Assembly: GCA_029531795.1 (NCBI GenBank)
Contig: JAPEIS010000014.1
Coordinates: 1,364,001-1,428,000, forward strand
DNA: 64,000 nucleotides
Source: Sclerotinia nivalis
Lineage: Eukaryota > Ascomycota > Leotiomycetes > Helotiales > Sclerotiniaceae
Reading direction: 5' to 3'
Positions within the stretch are counted from its first letter, which is position 1; every line of letters starts with the position of its first letter. The position numbers and the translations under genes are program-made. Below, piece after piece: positions 12,297 to 24,902 of the stretch. Under the pieces are notes generated by a model. The model ran no database searches, had not been told where the DNA came from, and saw only the letters and a list, made by a program, of their open reading frames with translations.

Positions 12297-13282
12297 TTTT
12301 TGAAGGATATACATGACTGTATAGGATATGAATGATTAGCATAAAGAGGATATGGAATAGACAGAGACAGAAAAATCGGTATGGAGAGATGGGTTATAGG
12401 CTATGGGTTATGAAATAAGGACACAAGACTCAGGATAATGAATCAGGAACAGCCATATACTTACTTACCAGATATCCAGCACATATATCGCGAGATTTTC
12501 ACTACAAAGCAGTTCATATCTGGATAATTGGACATAACAATTAATTTGCACCTGTACCATAATGACTGACCGCACTACTAAAACTCCCCAATGCTTAATT
12601 TCCTCATCCCAAATTCTTCCTCAAAAAGCACTATTACATTACTCAAGTACACAACAATATAAAAAGCACACCCAATATCCACCTTCCAAATCCCAATCCA
12701 CCTCCTCTCCTCCTTCCACCAAAAATATCAATCCAATATTCCAACCCACCTCATCAAATCCACCTAACCAGAACTAAATCATCACCCTAAACTAGGTAGC
12801 TTATTATATCTATATATATATATCTTTCCATCAAAGCGCTCCGGCTTAGCTCCACACGGCACATATTCGCCACCTCGAACCACATCTTTAAGGAACTTTC
12901 CTTCCTAAAAGCTTTTCTTAAAAACTCTTGTTTTTCCCCAGAGGTTTCAGTAACCATAGCGCTTTAGCTCTTCGATGTTGAATTTTCTCTTCATCCTGTA
13001 GATTCTACTTATCCAGTGATTAGGTATGTAGTCTGCGTGCGAGTGTGGTTTTTTTGTGGACAGTGTATGTATGCAGTCAATGAATGAATGGGCTCTTGGG
13101 CAGAGAGATTTTTGATTTTCATTTTCCCCTTTTTTTTCATACAGATGTGCAGATAGATAGATACCTACCTAGTAGATACGTGACATCACATCACCATCAC
13201 ATCTCCACGAAGCATTTCATACGAGTGGAAAAGTGAAACGAAACGAACAATACGATATAATACAATATAATGTTTACACGGA

Positions 13283-13383
13283 CACATACATACATACATA
13301 CATACATACATACATACATACATACATACATACATACATACATACATACATACATACATACATACATACATACATACATACAC
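13283..13383. repeat. (CATA)n microsatellite
   Basis: About 25 perfect copies of a tetranucleotide, CATA on the plus strand. Because four bases shift the frame, all three frames stay open across it, giving false reading frames of Tyr-Ile-His-Thr type on plus and Tyr-Val-Cys-Met type on minus. Confidence 0.98.
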
Positions 13384-16163
13384 ACACTTACAATCATTAA
13401 CAACATTCGAAACAATACTGAATTGCATATAAATCATCGTGAATCATTACAATATCAATATCAAATCATATCATATCATATCATATCAGCACAACAGATA
13501 TATGTATATGTATAGGTACCATATGCGTTCAACCACATGATATATATATGCCCGAGAACACATGATGTGTACATATATTTTTGTACATGTACATATAGAA
13601 CATACAGCGGGATGATAATTCCCGCAGACAACAAACAGGTTCTCATATACCTACCTACCTACATGCATTGTTTTACCTACATATTGCACTCTCGCATAGA
13701 AGTCTTACAAAATTACAAATGCTAATTTTATTTTATTTTCATCTCGTTTCATCGTTAAGTGACATGAAATGAATCATCAAGTGATGGACTTCCTGGGTAC
13801 TTTTCAAGTAACGTATCCATACCGCAACGCAACATAAAACTCCCAACCCATTCATTTCCAGCCCATCGGTACAGAAAAACATACAGAGTACTGACAAACT
13901 TACGAGTACTGACAAACTGCCCGCACCCCACTGGCTCAACGACCTACAAATTAGTACAGATGACCGTCGAAGATCTTCATGATACATATACATATGTCGT
14001 CCTTCATCACGTTGCGTTGCGTGTACCTGCATCACGTGTGGGACATAAATCGGGCCTGCCGGCATCAAAGTATAAGGAGTTATATGTTGACCGACAACTC
14101 ATACATACCTCCGTCGGCACATAGCCGATTTTCCTCTCATGTTCTCACCTCACCTAGCTAACAAACTTTACAAAATCATCTATTCTTTTGATTCTTTCGA
14201 TGTAATAGATTTTCGAAATCCTTAAAGCCCCATTCCCCATACCTCGATATCTCATCAAGAAGGAGATTAGTGAAAGAAAGGTTTATTATCTTTATTATGT
14301 AATTGGTGTAACTCCGTAATCCAAAAAAAATCGATCGATGTTCGACAGGGGTGAAGGTGTGCACAGTGTAACTCAGAGTTAGGGTGGGTTATTTATATCT
14401 GCCATCTAATGTATGTTTGGTTGTGGAGCCAAGGTTAAGAGGAATCGTCATCATAACGCGTACGAACGCATGCGGATTTTGCTTTGGTTGGAGGTTGAAA
14501 AGATAGATAGGTATCTTGCGATCGTTAGATAGGTAGATATCGGTGCCGGACATACAGTTCAATATATACCTAGGTAGTTACTTTATGTTTTAGGGGATGA
14601 AATCATGAAAAGATGAGTTTGAAATTAAATTGAATAATCTAAGCCACAATCTCGTTGTGGCTGAGATAGGCTTTGAAATGGGTTCTTTGGATGTTCCATG
14701 AAATTCTGGCCGCGCCCGCGATGGTGCTAGGTGTTTCTTAAAGTTATATGGAATTGTTTGAACGCCTACGTCTACATGAACTAAGCTTCCAAAAAGCAGC
14801 GAGACGGCAACCGACAAGCAAATCCAACTTACCAAGGCCTCGTATTTCCCGGTTTCTTAGTCAAAGACTCAAAGGAAGAGGCGAATAAAATTTGTCCAAG
14901 TGGTAATACGAAAGAGAATTCAGAAAACGGTCCAGTCTTTATTTTTCAGATATCCAGTGGAATTGTGCTCATCAAAGTTGTTGTCTTGTTTGGGTGAACA
15001 AATGGTCGTTGCTTAAGCTGTAAGTTAGATACCTAGGTAGGTAATTTCGCTGTTCATGCTCATAGATCTTTCAGGTTGTGCCCACCGCCCACTGCCCAGT
15101 TACGGCCCAGGTCGTAGATGCTTTCGCTGGAAAATAAAATGATTTTGAAGTGAACCTTGGAAAAGGAATATTAGAAATAATTGGAGACTTCCCTTTTACC
15201 AACCAATTATTAATCTAGGAACATCGGATCCAAAACCTAAAGATCCCAATTCATACTTACTTCAGGGGTATCTCTGGTCTCTGTTGGAACTAACGTTGAA
15301 CACTCGGACCAAGCTGCACCAGAATGATTGCAAATGCCTGTAACTTGCAGAATAAAACAGCGAATGATGGCTTGAAAAGGTGATTAGGATGATTTCCAAT
15401 TGGTTTGACGTGGTTCCTCCAGGGCCTTCATTGACAATTGGATTGTTCCAGATGGGGTTTGGGTTGGAGTTGGGGTTGGAGTTTGCCACTGGTTTTGTTT
15501 ATCTGAGGAGAAATGTTTATTGTTCATACTACCATAGCCGTAGCAATACTAATTTTGGGAGATTGTTGTTGCCCTATCCTATTGCTTTGAAGTGGTTGGG
15601 AGCCGGATGAATAGTTCAAAGTCCATATACCGAAGATCCAAAGAGTTATGGAAAACTAATAATAATATTAGTATAAGACATCAGAAGCTTCCTTCAATAG
15701 CTGAGTAAACCTTCTTACCATTCCCATAATACTCCGTAGATGCTGGAACCCCTTCAGTCTGGAATAATACAGGTAAGCATTTTGTAATCATCTAAAACCA
15801 TATGGACAGCGACCAATCCATTAGAACCCCATCCAACTTCTATACCTAGGAAAGCTTTGAGATCGTTTTGTTCGAGAGAGAGTTCTTGAAGTGAGAAGAT
15901 TCGTACAACAAACTCTGGATCCACCAACTACATATCTTAAGTCGCCTTGTAATATATTAATGGGTGTGGTACATCTTCCAAGAATCGTTTTGTGCAACCA
16001 TAAGGGGGATGAGAGCTTTTAAACATTCATTGGAAAATGATTTTCCCGAATCCTGGAGACTCTTGATATATATTCCTTTCCCTTGTCTTTATGAAATTTA
16101 TGACATTAGTTATTAGTTATTAGTTGCGTGCTGAAAAGAAAAGAAAGTAGCAGAGATCAGTAG

Positions 16164-16190
16164 ATATTCATTCATTCATTCATTCATTCA
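16164..16190. repeat. (ATTC)n microsatellite
   Basis: A short run of about six ATTC copies in otherwise unremarkable non-coding DNA. Confidence 0.85.
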
Positions 16191-17481
16191 ATCTTTGAAA
16201 TTCAATAGTGGAAAAACAAGATAAATTGTGCTGTATTGATACTTTCAAATTTCCATGATGTTAGCTTAGGTATGATTGTGATGTACTGAAAATCATCCAC
16301 TTCTTCATTTCCGAGTATCCATAAAAGTACCTAGAAAAGGTAGTTGGCATGGTAAATAGACCAGGTACCTTGAGAAAATTCCAAGATTCCCATGTCCTTT
16401 TTCCGTTGAACAAAATCCCAACATGGCTTAATTCATTTCGAATGTTACTCAGAACATACTAGACTTTTCGCTTTTCTACCCGCTGCGCTGGTGCAAAAGC
16501 GACCCGTACGGAGGAGTTCCTAGTACATTTAACCAACTAATGGAAACTAAAGCAAGCAGGCTTTTTACCGAACAAGTAATAGATAAACATTATTAAACGT
16601 ACCAAGTTTTAATATGATCCAATCAAATCGAGTTTAAACTTCTTGTAACTTTCCAAAACTCACTAGGAAACTCACTAGGAAGTTAGGGAATTCACTACCA
16701 ACAAGCCTCCCCAAGCTAGGATCCTCCCCTTTTTTTAAACATTTACCTACACTTAGTCAATATTTTATTATTCTCATTTTGACTTAATCTCACTTCATTT
16801 CATTTCCTACGCCTGCAACCTTTGTGAAGAAAAAGCCAACTTCTTTTTGAAACTGATTTCCTCTCTTCGAAAAAGTTGTCCCATATCATCGTCTTCTTTC
16901 CAATTTTTCATCACTTCATCACTGTCGTTAAGATTCCTCTTCTTACTTTAAAGTACATCTCGTACAAATAATATTCAATCACTCACATCCACACAATTGA
17001 AGGAAAGGAAGAAAAAGAAGTTCTACATATAACCTTCGAAAGGGAAAGAGTAATTAATTTGTTTACGATAATTGCTTCTTCATCAACATCAACAAATCAA
17101 AGGGTGAGTCGATTTCTTGAGACTTTCCTATTACACTCATCTCTCCTTCCCTCTTGATCAAATCAATTCATCGGAGAGGGTATTCATTCACTACAATACA
17201 TTCGATTCATCATCAATCACGTATTCAATCAATCAATCAATCCTTCCGTCATATCTCTTGTTTGATTGCCTCCTTCCTTCCTACAACCAGTTGGTTCCTG
17301 CATCTGCAAATTTCTTGGTCCATCTTCAGGAATTCTGATCATCAGCCACCTCGTCCTCCGTTAAACAATCTCCCAACTGCATCGCAACTTTATTCATCTT
17401 CGATCAACACTTTTTGCATTCTTCTTACGATAATTGGACTAACAATTGCGAAGTTACTGTAGAAGCTACTTCAAATCAATC

Positions 17482-18894
17482 ATGTTCTCTAAAGTCCTCC
17501 TCCCGGCTCTCGCAGTCATCGGCACCGCAGCTGGTAAGTTTTCAATATCTCATCAATTTTTTCCGAGTTAGAATGTTGGATATCATTTGCCTCAGCAGAT
17601 TTTACACACTCGATCTGCGGTTGCGTTGAGCATCTCAATTGCCAATTAAGATTATATATACTGACTATTATCTTTCAGCCGCTACAAGCTCCATCTGCTC
17701 TCAAGCAACCGCCACCATCAACTCCGCTGCTGATGCCACCGCTTTGGCTGATTGCAAAACCATCAAGGGTGACGTTCTCATCAGTACCCTGGCTACTGCT
17801 ACTATCCAACTTGACGGACCTGAAGAAATCAACGGTGATTTGATCGTCGAGAACAATGGAGCCATTACATCTCTCTCAAGTACCACTATTGCCACTATCA
17901 CTGGTACTTTCGGTCTGAACAATTTGACTCTTTTGTCCACTCTTCAATTCAATGCCCTCGACACCGTTGGCACCATCAACTGGGCTGCTCTTCCAGCTCT
18001 CTCAGCCCTTACTTTCACCAAGTCGGTTAGGACCGCAAGTAGTGTTACTATCACCAACACCTTCTTGAACAGTCTCGATGGTATCAACTTAATGACCGTA
18101 GACACCTTGAACATCAACAACAACAATCGTCTCAGAACATTCAGCACCCAAGTCGGCAATGTTACCACTCTCCTCAACATTGACTCCAACGGAAGGAACT
18201 TGGATGTTAGCTTGCCTAACCTTGTCTGGGCGGCCAACATCACCTTACGTAACGTCTCAAGTATCAGCATTCCATCTTTGGCCGTTGTTAATGGATCCCT
18301 CGGTCTCTACGAGAACTACTTCACCAGTGTCAGTGCTCCAAACTTGACATCCGTCGGCAACACTGCCAACGGACAAGGTGGATTCGCTTTCGTTGCTAAC
18401 CCATCCCTCGCCAACATCACCATCCCTATGCTTGAGACTGTTGGTGGTGCTTTCCAAATTGCCAACAACTCTGCTCTTAGTGCTATCAACTTCCCAGAGT
18501 TGACCCAAGTTGGAGGTGCTATTGATTTCTCCGGAAACTTCTCTACGTAAGTTCTTGATTTATGCAAATTCCCGCTGTGAGCATTAGCTAACGTTATTAT
18601 TCTAGCCCTGAATTGCCAAAGCTTAACGACGTCAAGGGTGGTTTCAACATGCAATCCACTACCTCCATTGACTGCTCCGGATTCAAATCTGAGCACGACA
18701 GTGGTAACATTCAAGGTACCTACACTTGCAAGACAACTGCCAATGCTCAATCTGGAACCGGAACCGGAACCAGCTCCAGCTCCTCCTCAAGCTCATCTGC
18801 TACTGCTAGCAAAGGTGCTGCTGTCTCTTACGGTGTTAACGAGGCACTCATGGGTGTCTCTGTTGTCGGAGGTTTTTTGAGCATGTTATTGTAA
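17482..18894 (+). CDS. ECM33/Sps2-like GPI-anchored cell wall protein
   Basis: Exons 17482..17533, 17679..18546 and 18606..18894 give 402 aa. The first exon encodes a signal peptide, MFSKVLLPALAVIGTAAA. The body is a receptor-L-domain/leucine-rich-like series of short repeats (for example ITSLSSTTIATITG, LNINNNNRLRTF, ANNSALSAINFPELTQVGG) with many Asn-X-Ser/Thr glycosylation sites. The tail is Ser/Thr-rich ([18 protein letters not shown]), followed by a hydrophobic C-terminus, NEALMGVSVVGGFLSMLL, that would be replaced by a GPI anchor. Length and layout match fungal ECM33, which supports wall integrity. Codon use is strongly biased to C-ending codons, as for a highly expressed gene. The long upstream pyrimidine-rich region agrees with that. 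Confidence 0.92.
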
Positions 18895-21094
18895 ATCATT
18901 GGGACGTCGGCGTTTTTCCTTTAATTATCACATTAGAAACTAATATGCCACGTTCTCTCTTTTTTACATGACTTTTCATAAGCTTTTGAGTGGTTTTCAC
19001 CTTCATTAGGATCATTAAGGGCGTGTGCTTTGCATATCCATCGCTGTCAAGGTTGCTCTACTTGTGCATCTGTTGCATCGATGGTTTTTTAGAAAAATCC
19101 ATGAAGGCATTTAGGGGAAGGGAGGGAAAACATTAGGCTTTTGAGAAGAGAGAATCCGAAATTGTACATTTGAATATTGTTTCCCAGAGACTGAGAAGTG
19201 CAGAGAATAATAATGAATCTCTTTTTAACCATTAAAAAATGACGTCCTTGTTTCTTTGTTAAATGCCTCTGCATGTCCTAGACTTTGCCAGTCTTTATTT
19301 GAATCTATCGGTATTTGTTAGCCTTAATGTTAATTATATCATCAAATGAATTGTGAACTTGGGATCTTGAGCCCAGAGTTGAATGATACTAGTCTGCTCT
19401 AAGTACTGTTCATGTTGCTATAATTAGAGGGGATGATGATGTTGGCAGATTAGTTTCTTAGTCTGGTGCATGTTCAAACTTCAAATCCCATCAATTTACT
19501 CTCAAATATACTCCTAGTGATTTTGGGCTTCTTCAACAGTGTGTCTTTCTTTTTGTCTTTTTGTCTTTCTTCTCGGTGAATTGCTGGATGGGTGGATGGA
19601 TGGATGATATGGTATGATGTGCTGTGCTGTGCTGTATATTGGGTTATTGTGTTGGTAGTTTGTAGGTTTGTGGGTTTGTAGACTTTAGGGTTTGTGGGTG
19701 TTTTTTGGGAGGGGGTGAAGGGGGGAGGGTAAGCTTTAGATGGCGTTTGAATTGGTGGTTTAAATTGCTGTTTGTGGCTGCTGGTTGCTAGTGGTGAAAA
19801 GAGGGAGGGTGGTGAAGAGGGAGGGTGGTGAAGAGTGAAGAGTGAAGAGTGAAGAGTGAGTGGCTTTTATTTTGATCTTATTTTTTTGGTTGGCGGGGAG
19901 GGGAGGGGAGGGAGGGGGTTATAGAGGAGAGGAGAGGAGAGGAGATGGGAGGAGATGAAGAGGGGGGGAGAGATGAGATGAGGGGATAGGAGGGGAGGGA
20001 AGGAAAGGGGTGGAACGGGGTAAGATGGGATGTTGAGAGGTGGGAAAGAAGCAGGATATAAAAGGATGGATTCCTGAGTGAGGGTAGTTGATGGAATGGG
20101 ATGAGATTGGATTAGATTGGGAGGGAAAAGAAAACAGAACAGAAAAAGTTTGAAAAGATTGAGAAAATTGAATTTTAATCATTACACCCACCATTCAACA
20201 TCCAATGTTTAACTTCAATCTCCTCAATATACATTCAAACTACACACAGATACCTACCCCCATGAAAAAATATCATTATTGTATCAATCCAGATCGTATG
20301 AAAAGAGTTGCTTGGGATTGTTGGGCTTGTTATTATTCAATAATGACCTCAGGAATGAATGATCAGTGGTAAATGTGTAGATATATAGATATATAAACGA
20401 TAAATAAGGGATGATGATTGTGAGAAAGTGGATAAGAAGATAGAAAGAGTTTACAAATTAGACTTAGGAAATATAAGAGTGTTCAGGAAGAAGGGTGTGA
20501 ATATATTTAGGTAGGTAGTTTGATTGATGGGTAGTGGGTGGTGAATGGGGAGGGAGATGAGAGGGATGATGTGAGATGAGGGATGAGTTGGTTTGTAAGG
20601 AAGGAGATGGGAGATGGGGATGGAAAGTTGGAAATATGAAATGTGAAAATAGGAGGTGAAAGATACAAGTCGAAAGCTGGGTGGGGCTTTAGATCTTAGG
20701 GAACTCGGATGGATATTGGTTTTCCTCTATAGTTTTGGTGGTATTAGATAGCATCCTATTATGTACAACAGTCAACAAAATATGGTGAGATGTTATGGGT
20801 AGATAGGTAGGCAGAGGTATAGATAAGTCTACTACTGAATACACGATATCACTGTGGATCAAAACAATTTTATTGACTATTCAGCATTCTGCTATACAGA
20901 AAGAAGTTCCTGAAATCTAGTTGATTGGTTTATAAAACTTCGAGAAGCATAATCTAAAACCAATTCACAACCATCGTCCTATAAACGAAAGAGAGAATAT
21001 TGTACATTCAGGGGTGTAATACAAGGTATCGAGTCTAGGTGCAATACCACAACTCACCATTTTTGTGAGAAGAGCATAAAGTGTCTTCAGCTCT
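18895..21094. other. 2.2 kb gene-poor region with a purine-rich strand
   Basis: Between convergent 3' ends. From about 19690 to 20190 the plus strand is almost entirely G and A with some T, including five copies of a GAAGAGT unit near 19830-19860 and G-runs. The open frame on the opposite strand (19919-20194) is just the Ser/Pro translation of this bias. No gene is supported. Confidence 0.5.
19690..20190. repeat. Purine-rich low-complexity tract
   Basis: Around 500 bp of G/A-dominated sequence on the plus strand, with GGGAGG, GGAGAGGAGAGG and GAAGAGT repeats. This is strand-asymmetric simple sequence rather than a single tandem unit. Confidence 0.8.
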
Positions 21095-22702
21095 CTACAA
21101 TTTCGCCTTAGGCTGCTTAAGCATAGTATCTGCCACTATCCTTCGTTGAATCTTTCCTGTAGCTGTCTTTGGCATGACATCTGTGAAGTATACCTACAAT
21201 TATCGATTTAGTATTGTTAATATGAAGAGATTAAAGAAGTTAACAAAATATACCTGTTTTGGGACCTTAAACTTAGCCACCTTATCCGCAACCCATTTCT
21301 TCAGCTCCGATGCAGTTAATTTTTGATCCGACTTCAAAACAATAGCAACACCGACATCTTGATCATACATTTCATCCGGTATAGCAAAACATACTGCTTC
21401 CGAAACGGCAGGGTGACGTGCGAGAACATTATCTAGTTCGATGGGAGAGATCTTTTCTCCTCCTTTATTGATGAGTTCCTTGATTCGGCCAGTGATAAAT
21501 ACATATCCATCTTTATCCATCTTTCCTTGATCGCCCGTTCTGAAAAATCCTTCCTGGGTGAAGGATTCCTTATTGGCTTTTTCATTGTTGAGGTAACCTT
21601 TTGTGACGTTCTCACCACGGATGGAAATTTCTCCTTCAGAGCCAAGAGAGACTTCTTTGCCCTCGTCGTCAAGAATTCTTACTTCGACTCCTTGACCGAT
21701 CCCTACTGAACCGGGCTGGCGTTTTCCGGGTGGGAGAGGATTGGATGTCATTTGGTGAGAGGCTTCTGTCATGGCGTATGCTTCAAGGACAGGAGCGTTG
21801 TATGTTTTTTCTAGTGCGTGGAAAGTGGTTGGAGAAAGAGGGGAGGAACATGATCGGATGAATCGAATGTTGGGTTTAGTTATGGGTGGTGGGATTTTCA
21901 AGAGGATTTGATGGATAGTTGGAACAGCGGTATACCAGTTTGCTTTATGTGTAATGAAATCACTCCAAAACTCTGAAGCAGAGAACTTAAGGGGGACGAT
22001 GACGGAACCACCGGACATTAAGGGAGCTAGGAAACCGGCTAGAAGTCCATGGACGTGGAATAGAGGCATAACGAGCATGGTACGGTCCTCAGGAGTAAGA
22101 TTGTATGTAGCCTGGATGTTCTTCATAGTTCTAGTAAGATTCTTGTGTGTCAATGGCACGGCCTTTGGTCTTCCTGTCGTTCCGCTGGTATGTAAAACTA
22201 AAGCAACATCATCCGGTTGAGCCTGCTCAACCTTTTGGTTCCCTTTCCCTTTAAGTTTCCCCTCATCTTTGATATCCAATACAACTTCCTTGCCATTCCA
22301 GTAACATTCTGCAATAGCAGCATTATATTTCCTCGCAGCCCTCACAGCAGGTCCATCCTTTTGAAATGAATCTTTAGGTACAAGAGTAACTGCAGAGCTC
22401 AAATCATCGATATAGAATTCAAATTCCTCCTGTTTGTATGAAGAGTTGAGAGGTGCGGCAATTCCTCTTTGCCATGATGTAGCCAAGAATGCAACAATAA
22501 ATTCAAAGGTGTTTGGTAGAGCAATGGATACTGCAGCTTGGGGTGTAACACCTAGCTTGGCAAGCTTTCTTTGAAACGAGGATATTTCGGCGGAGAGTTG
22601 TTTATAGGTAATTGTGAGAGGTTGCTTTCCCGGAATAATAATTGCTGAGGTAGCATTACCTGTACCTGTGGAGAAGAAATTGGCGAGAGTGGTGACAGAC
22701 AT
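21095..22702 (-). CDS. Peroxisomal AMP-dependent CoA ligase (Pcs60/oxalyl-CoA-synthetase-like)
   Basis: Exons 22702..21254 and 21193..21095 (60-nt intron) encode 515 aa. The AMP-binding core motifs are present: LHTSGTTGRPKAVPLTH (P-loop), EAYAMTEASHQMTSN, GFFRTGDQGKMDKDGY, GRIKELINKGGEKISPIELD and the C-terminal catalytic-lysine region PKTATGKIQRR. The second exon is essential because it supplies that lysine and the final AKL. AKL fits the PTS1 consensus and predicts import into peroxisomes. Length and the PLNSSYKQEEFEFYIDD region fit Pcs60/Fat2 and plant AAE3 enzymes, which make oxalyl-CoA from oxalate. Oxalate as substrate is inferred from the family. It would make sense in a Sclerotinia-type fungus that secretes oxalic acid. 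Confidence 0.9.
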
Positions 22703-23176
22703 CTTGGCCTGCGTAAATTAGAAGACGATGGTTGGTCGAAAGGATGATAATCGCTGTCACTGTACAAGGTATAAAATGAAGCTAATATCAAAATGTAACT
22801 TCAGGAAAATGAACAATTGACGAATGGGGTATAAAATTGCTTCAAATTATTCAAATTCATCGATGAGCCTGCTTGTCTGGTTTAGATATGATGAGAAAAT
22901 TGAATGAACAGAATTACCAAAAATAATAACAACATTTCCAACAAATTTCCAACTCCTCCAGCTCCTCCAGCTCCTCCAAGCTCGCAAAGCCCTTATCGCC
23001 AGGGTTCCTCCTTGTACTCTTATCGAGTAAGGTATCAAAAGATGCTATTAATCACATGACTCTGAGAACATACAGCCTCATGCGCCAGGCTGTCGGTGTT
23101 TCGCAAACAATTTCGACAATTGGATTGGACTGCCTCTCTATTTATCTGCTCTTCTTTCGCAAATTGATTTACCATT
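22703..23176. promoter_or_regulatory. Divergent promoter region, CoA ligase / SPF45-like
   Basis: 474 bp between two starts facing away from each other. It includes a short CTCCAG/CTCCAA repeat near 22950-22980. No specific site can be named. Confidence 0.4.
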
Positions 23177-24902
23177 ATGTCGAATCCTCCCAATGCGACT
23201 CCTGCACGAAATGGGCTTTCTCTCTATGCGAACTTGTTAGATCCGTCATCGAGTGATACACCCGGCTCCATTACCAAAGGACCAGTCGTTTTCAAAACTG
23301 GCCCAGCTTCCGCGGAAGATGAAGCTTCAGCTAAGAAACCCCAGATTGATGCTGGTATGCCATAGACGATTTACAAAATTAAGTCCGAATTTAATGAGCA
23401 TCGCACTAAATCTTTAAATAGCTGCCCTTAGATTTCAACCTACAAGAAGACCACAACTTTCTTCACAAAAGCCGAAAGCGAAATCATCATTCCCAAAAGT
23501 TACCCCAGTCAATCCAAGTGCCACCGAGCCAAGCAATGCACCTCTGGTGAAAGCCCCAGCATCTAATGCTGCCAAACCAGCTTCTAAGAGCACTTTGGCT
23601 GATTGGGCTGCTGACGACGATGATGTTAATGGGTTCTACGTCGGCGAGAAGAGGCAAAGAGGTGGTAGGAAACGAAGAAAGAAGAATAGGGAAGAGCAAG
23701 CTGTAGCACAGGATTGGGACGATATCTATGACCCGTCGCGGCCAAATAACTACGAGGAATATAAGAATAGTGATGAGAAGGTTCGGGAAGTACGAGAGTG
23801 GAAGGATAGACTATATGCTCACAGAATGGCGCGAAAGACCTCGAGCGATAGTGATGACGAGGAGCCATATCGCCCAAAAATTGGCAGTCAGCGACTCTCC
23901 TTTCTATTTGTTTTCGCACTGCTAATGATGCTCAGACCAATTCGCTCCACCTTCAAATTATTCGTTTGCTCCTCCGCCAATCGATTCTCTTCCCACAAAA
24001 CGTTCCAAGTCACCAGAGAGTGACTCTTATAGTCCCACTCTTAAAACACAATCCAATACAGTCCATCTACCTTCCAAAGATCAACCTTTACCTCCACCAG
24101 CACCACTATTACCGGGAGCCATTTCCAGAGCACCAGTGCGTTATAACTTACCTCCAGCGCCAAGTGAACTTCCAGCTTCGGAAGCAGAATTAGATAGAGC
24201 GCTCGCAGATCAAAGGGATGATGAAGATGAAGCAGAACCAGATGAAGATGCACCAAAATCACTTCGCCCAGGCCAGAAAGGTTTTGCAGAGCGTCTAATG
24301 TCTAAATATGGTTGGAGTAAAGGGTCAGGACTCGGTGCAGATGGCTCTGGTATGATTACACCTCTACAAGTCAAACTTGACAAGCGCAAAAAGAAGTCCG
24401 ATGCCGAAGGTGGTGGTTTCCGGGATTCGGGAGGAAGAGGAAAGATCATTGGGGGGAAGAAAATTGTTAAGGAGGAAGAAACAGGCAGATTTGGACCAAT
24501 GTCCGAAGTTATAGTATTGCGTGGAATGGTAGATAACATGGATCTAGATGAGGAAGTAGAAGGTTCAGGGGATGGGGGAATAATGCAGGAAATTGGGGAT
24601 GAATGTGGTGAAAAGGTATGTTAGATTGTGGGGATGGCTCATATGCAACAACTCTAACAAGCTACAGTATGGACGGGTTGAACGAGTGTATATCGACAGG
24701 CAAGGCGCTCCAGCAAAAGTCTTCGTCAAATTTACTAATCAGCTATCGGCGTTGAGGGTATGTGATCCATTGTTATTCTCTACTTGGCTGAAGCTAATCT
24801 CAACAGGCTGTGAATGCACTCGAGGGACGTATATTCAATGGGAATACCATATCAGCTTTGTTTTATAATACGGAAACCTTTGAGAATGGTATCTATGAGT
24901 AG
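23177..24902 (+). CDS. SPF45/RBM17-like splicing factor (G-patch + RRM)
   Basis: Five exons, 23177..23354, 23422..23886, 23936..24615, 24668..24757 and 24807..24902, encode 502 aa. The N-terminal half is disordered, with an STLADWAADDDDVNGFY segment and a basic GGRKRRKKNREE cluster, then IYDPSRPNNYEEYK, typical of SPF45. A G-patch follows (GQKGFAERLMSKYGWSKGSG LGADGSG). The C-terminus is an RRM of UHM type: YGRVERVYIDRQGAPAKVFV, KFTNQLSALRAVNALEGRIF, then NGNTISALFYNTETF. In the family this domain binds ULM peptides of other splicing factors and helps pick 3' splice sites. The intron at 23887-23935 has a weak donor (GTCAGC), but splicing there is required to join the frames and gives the NQFAPPSNYSFAPPPIDSLP linker. 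Confidence 0.88.

Larger units (their letters stand above)
12297..17481. other. 5.2 kb gene-poor region upstream of the ECM33-like gene
   Basis: No reading frame here shows family features. It holds a (CATA)n microsatellite (13283-13383), short ATATC and CATT repeats, and AT-rich stretches. From about 16700 to 17480 the plus strand is pyrimidine-rich, with many TCATC and TTCTT runs, and may be a long 5' leader of the ECM33-like gene. Small open frames at 14590-14835 and 15380-15610 are not supported. Confidence 0.5.

Noticed and set aside
13186..13515. Open frames on both strands encoding repeated Tyr-Val-Cys-Met or Tyr-Ile-His-Thr
   Set aside because: They are translations of the (CATA)n microsatellite, which keeps all frames open; there is no other coding support.
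19919..20194. Minus-strand frame rich in Ser and Pro
   Set aside because: It reflects the purine bias of the plus strand and has no conserved features.
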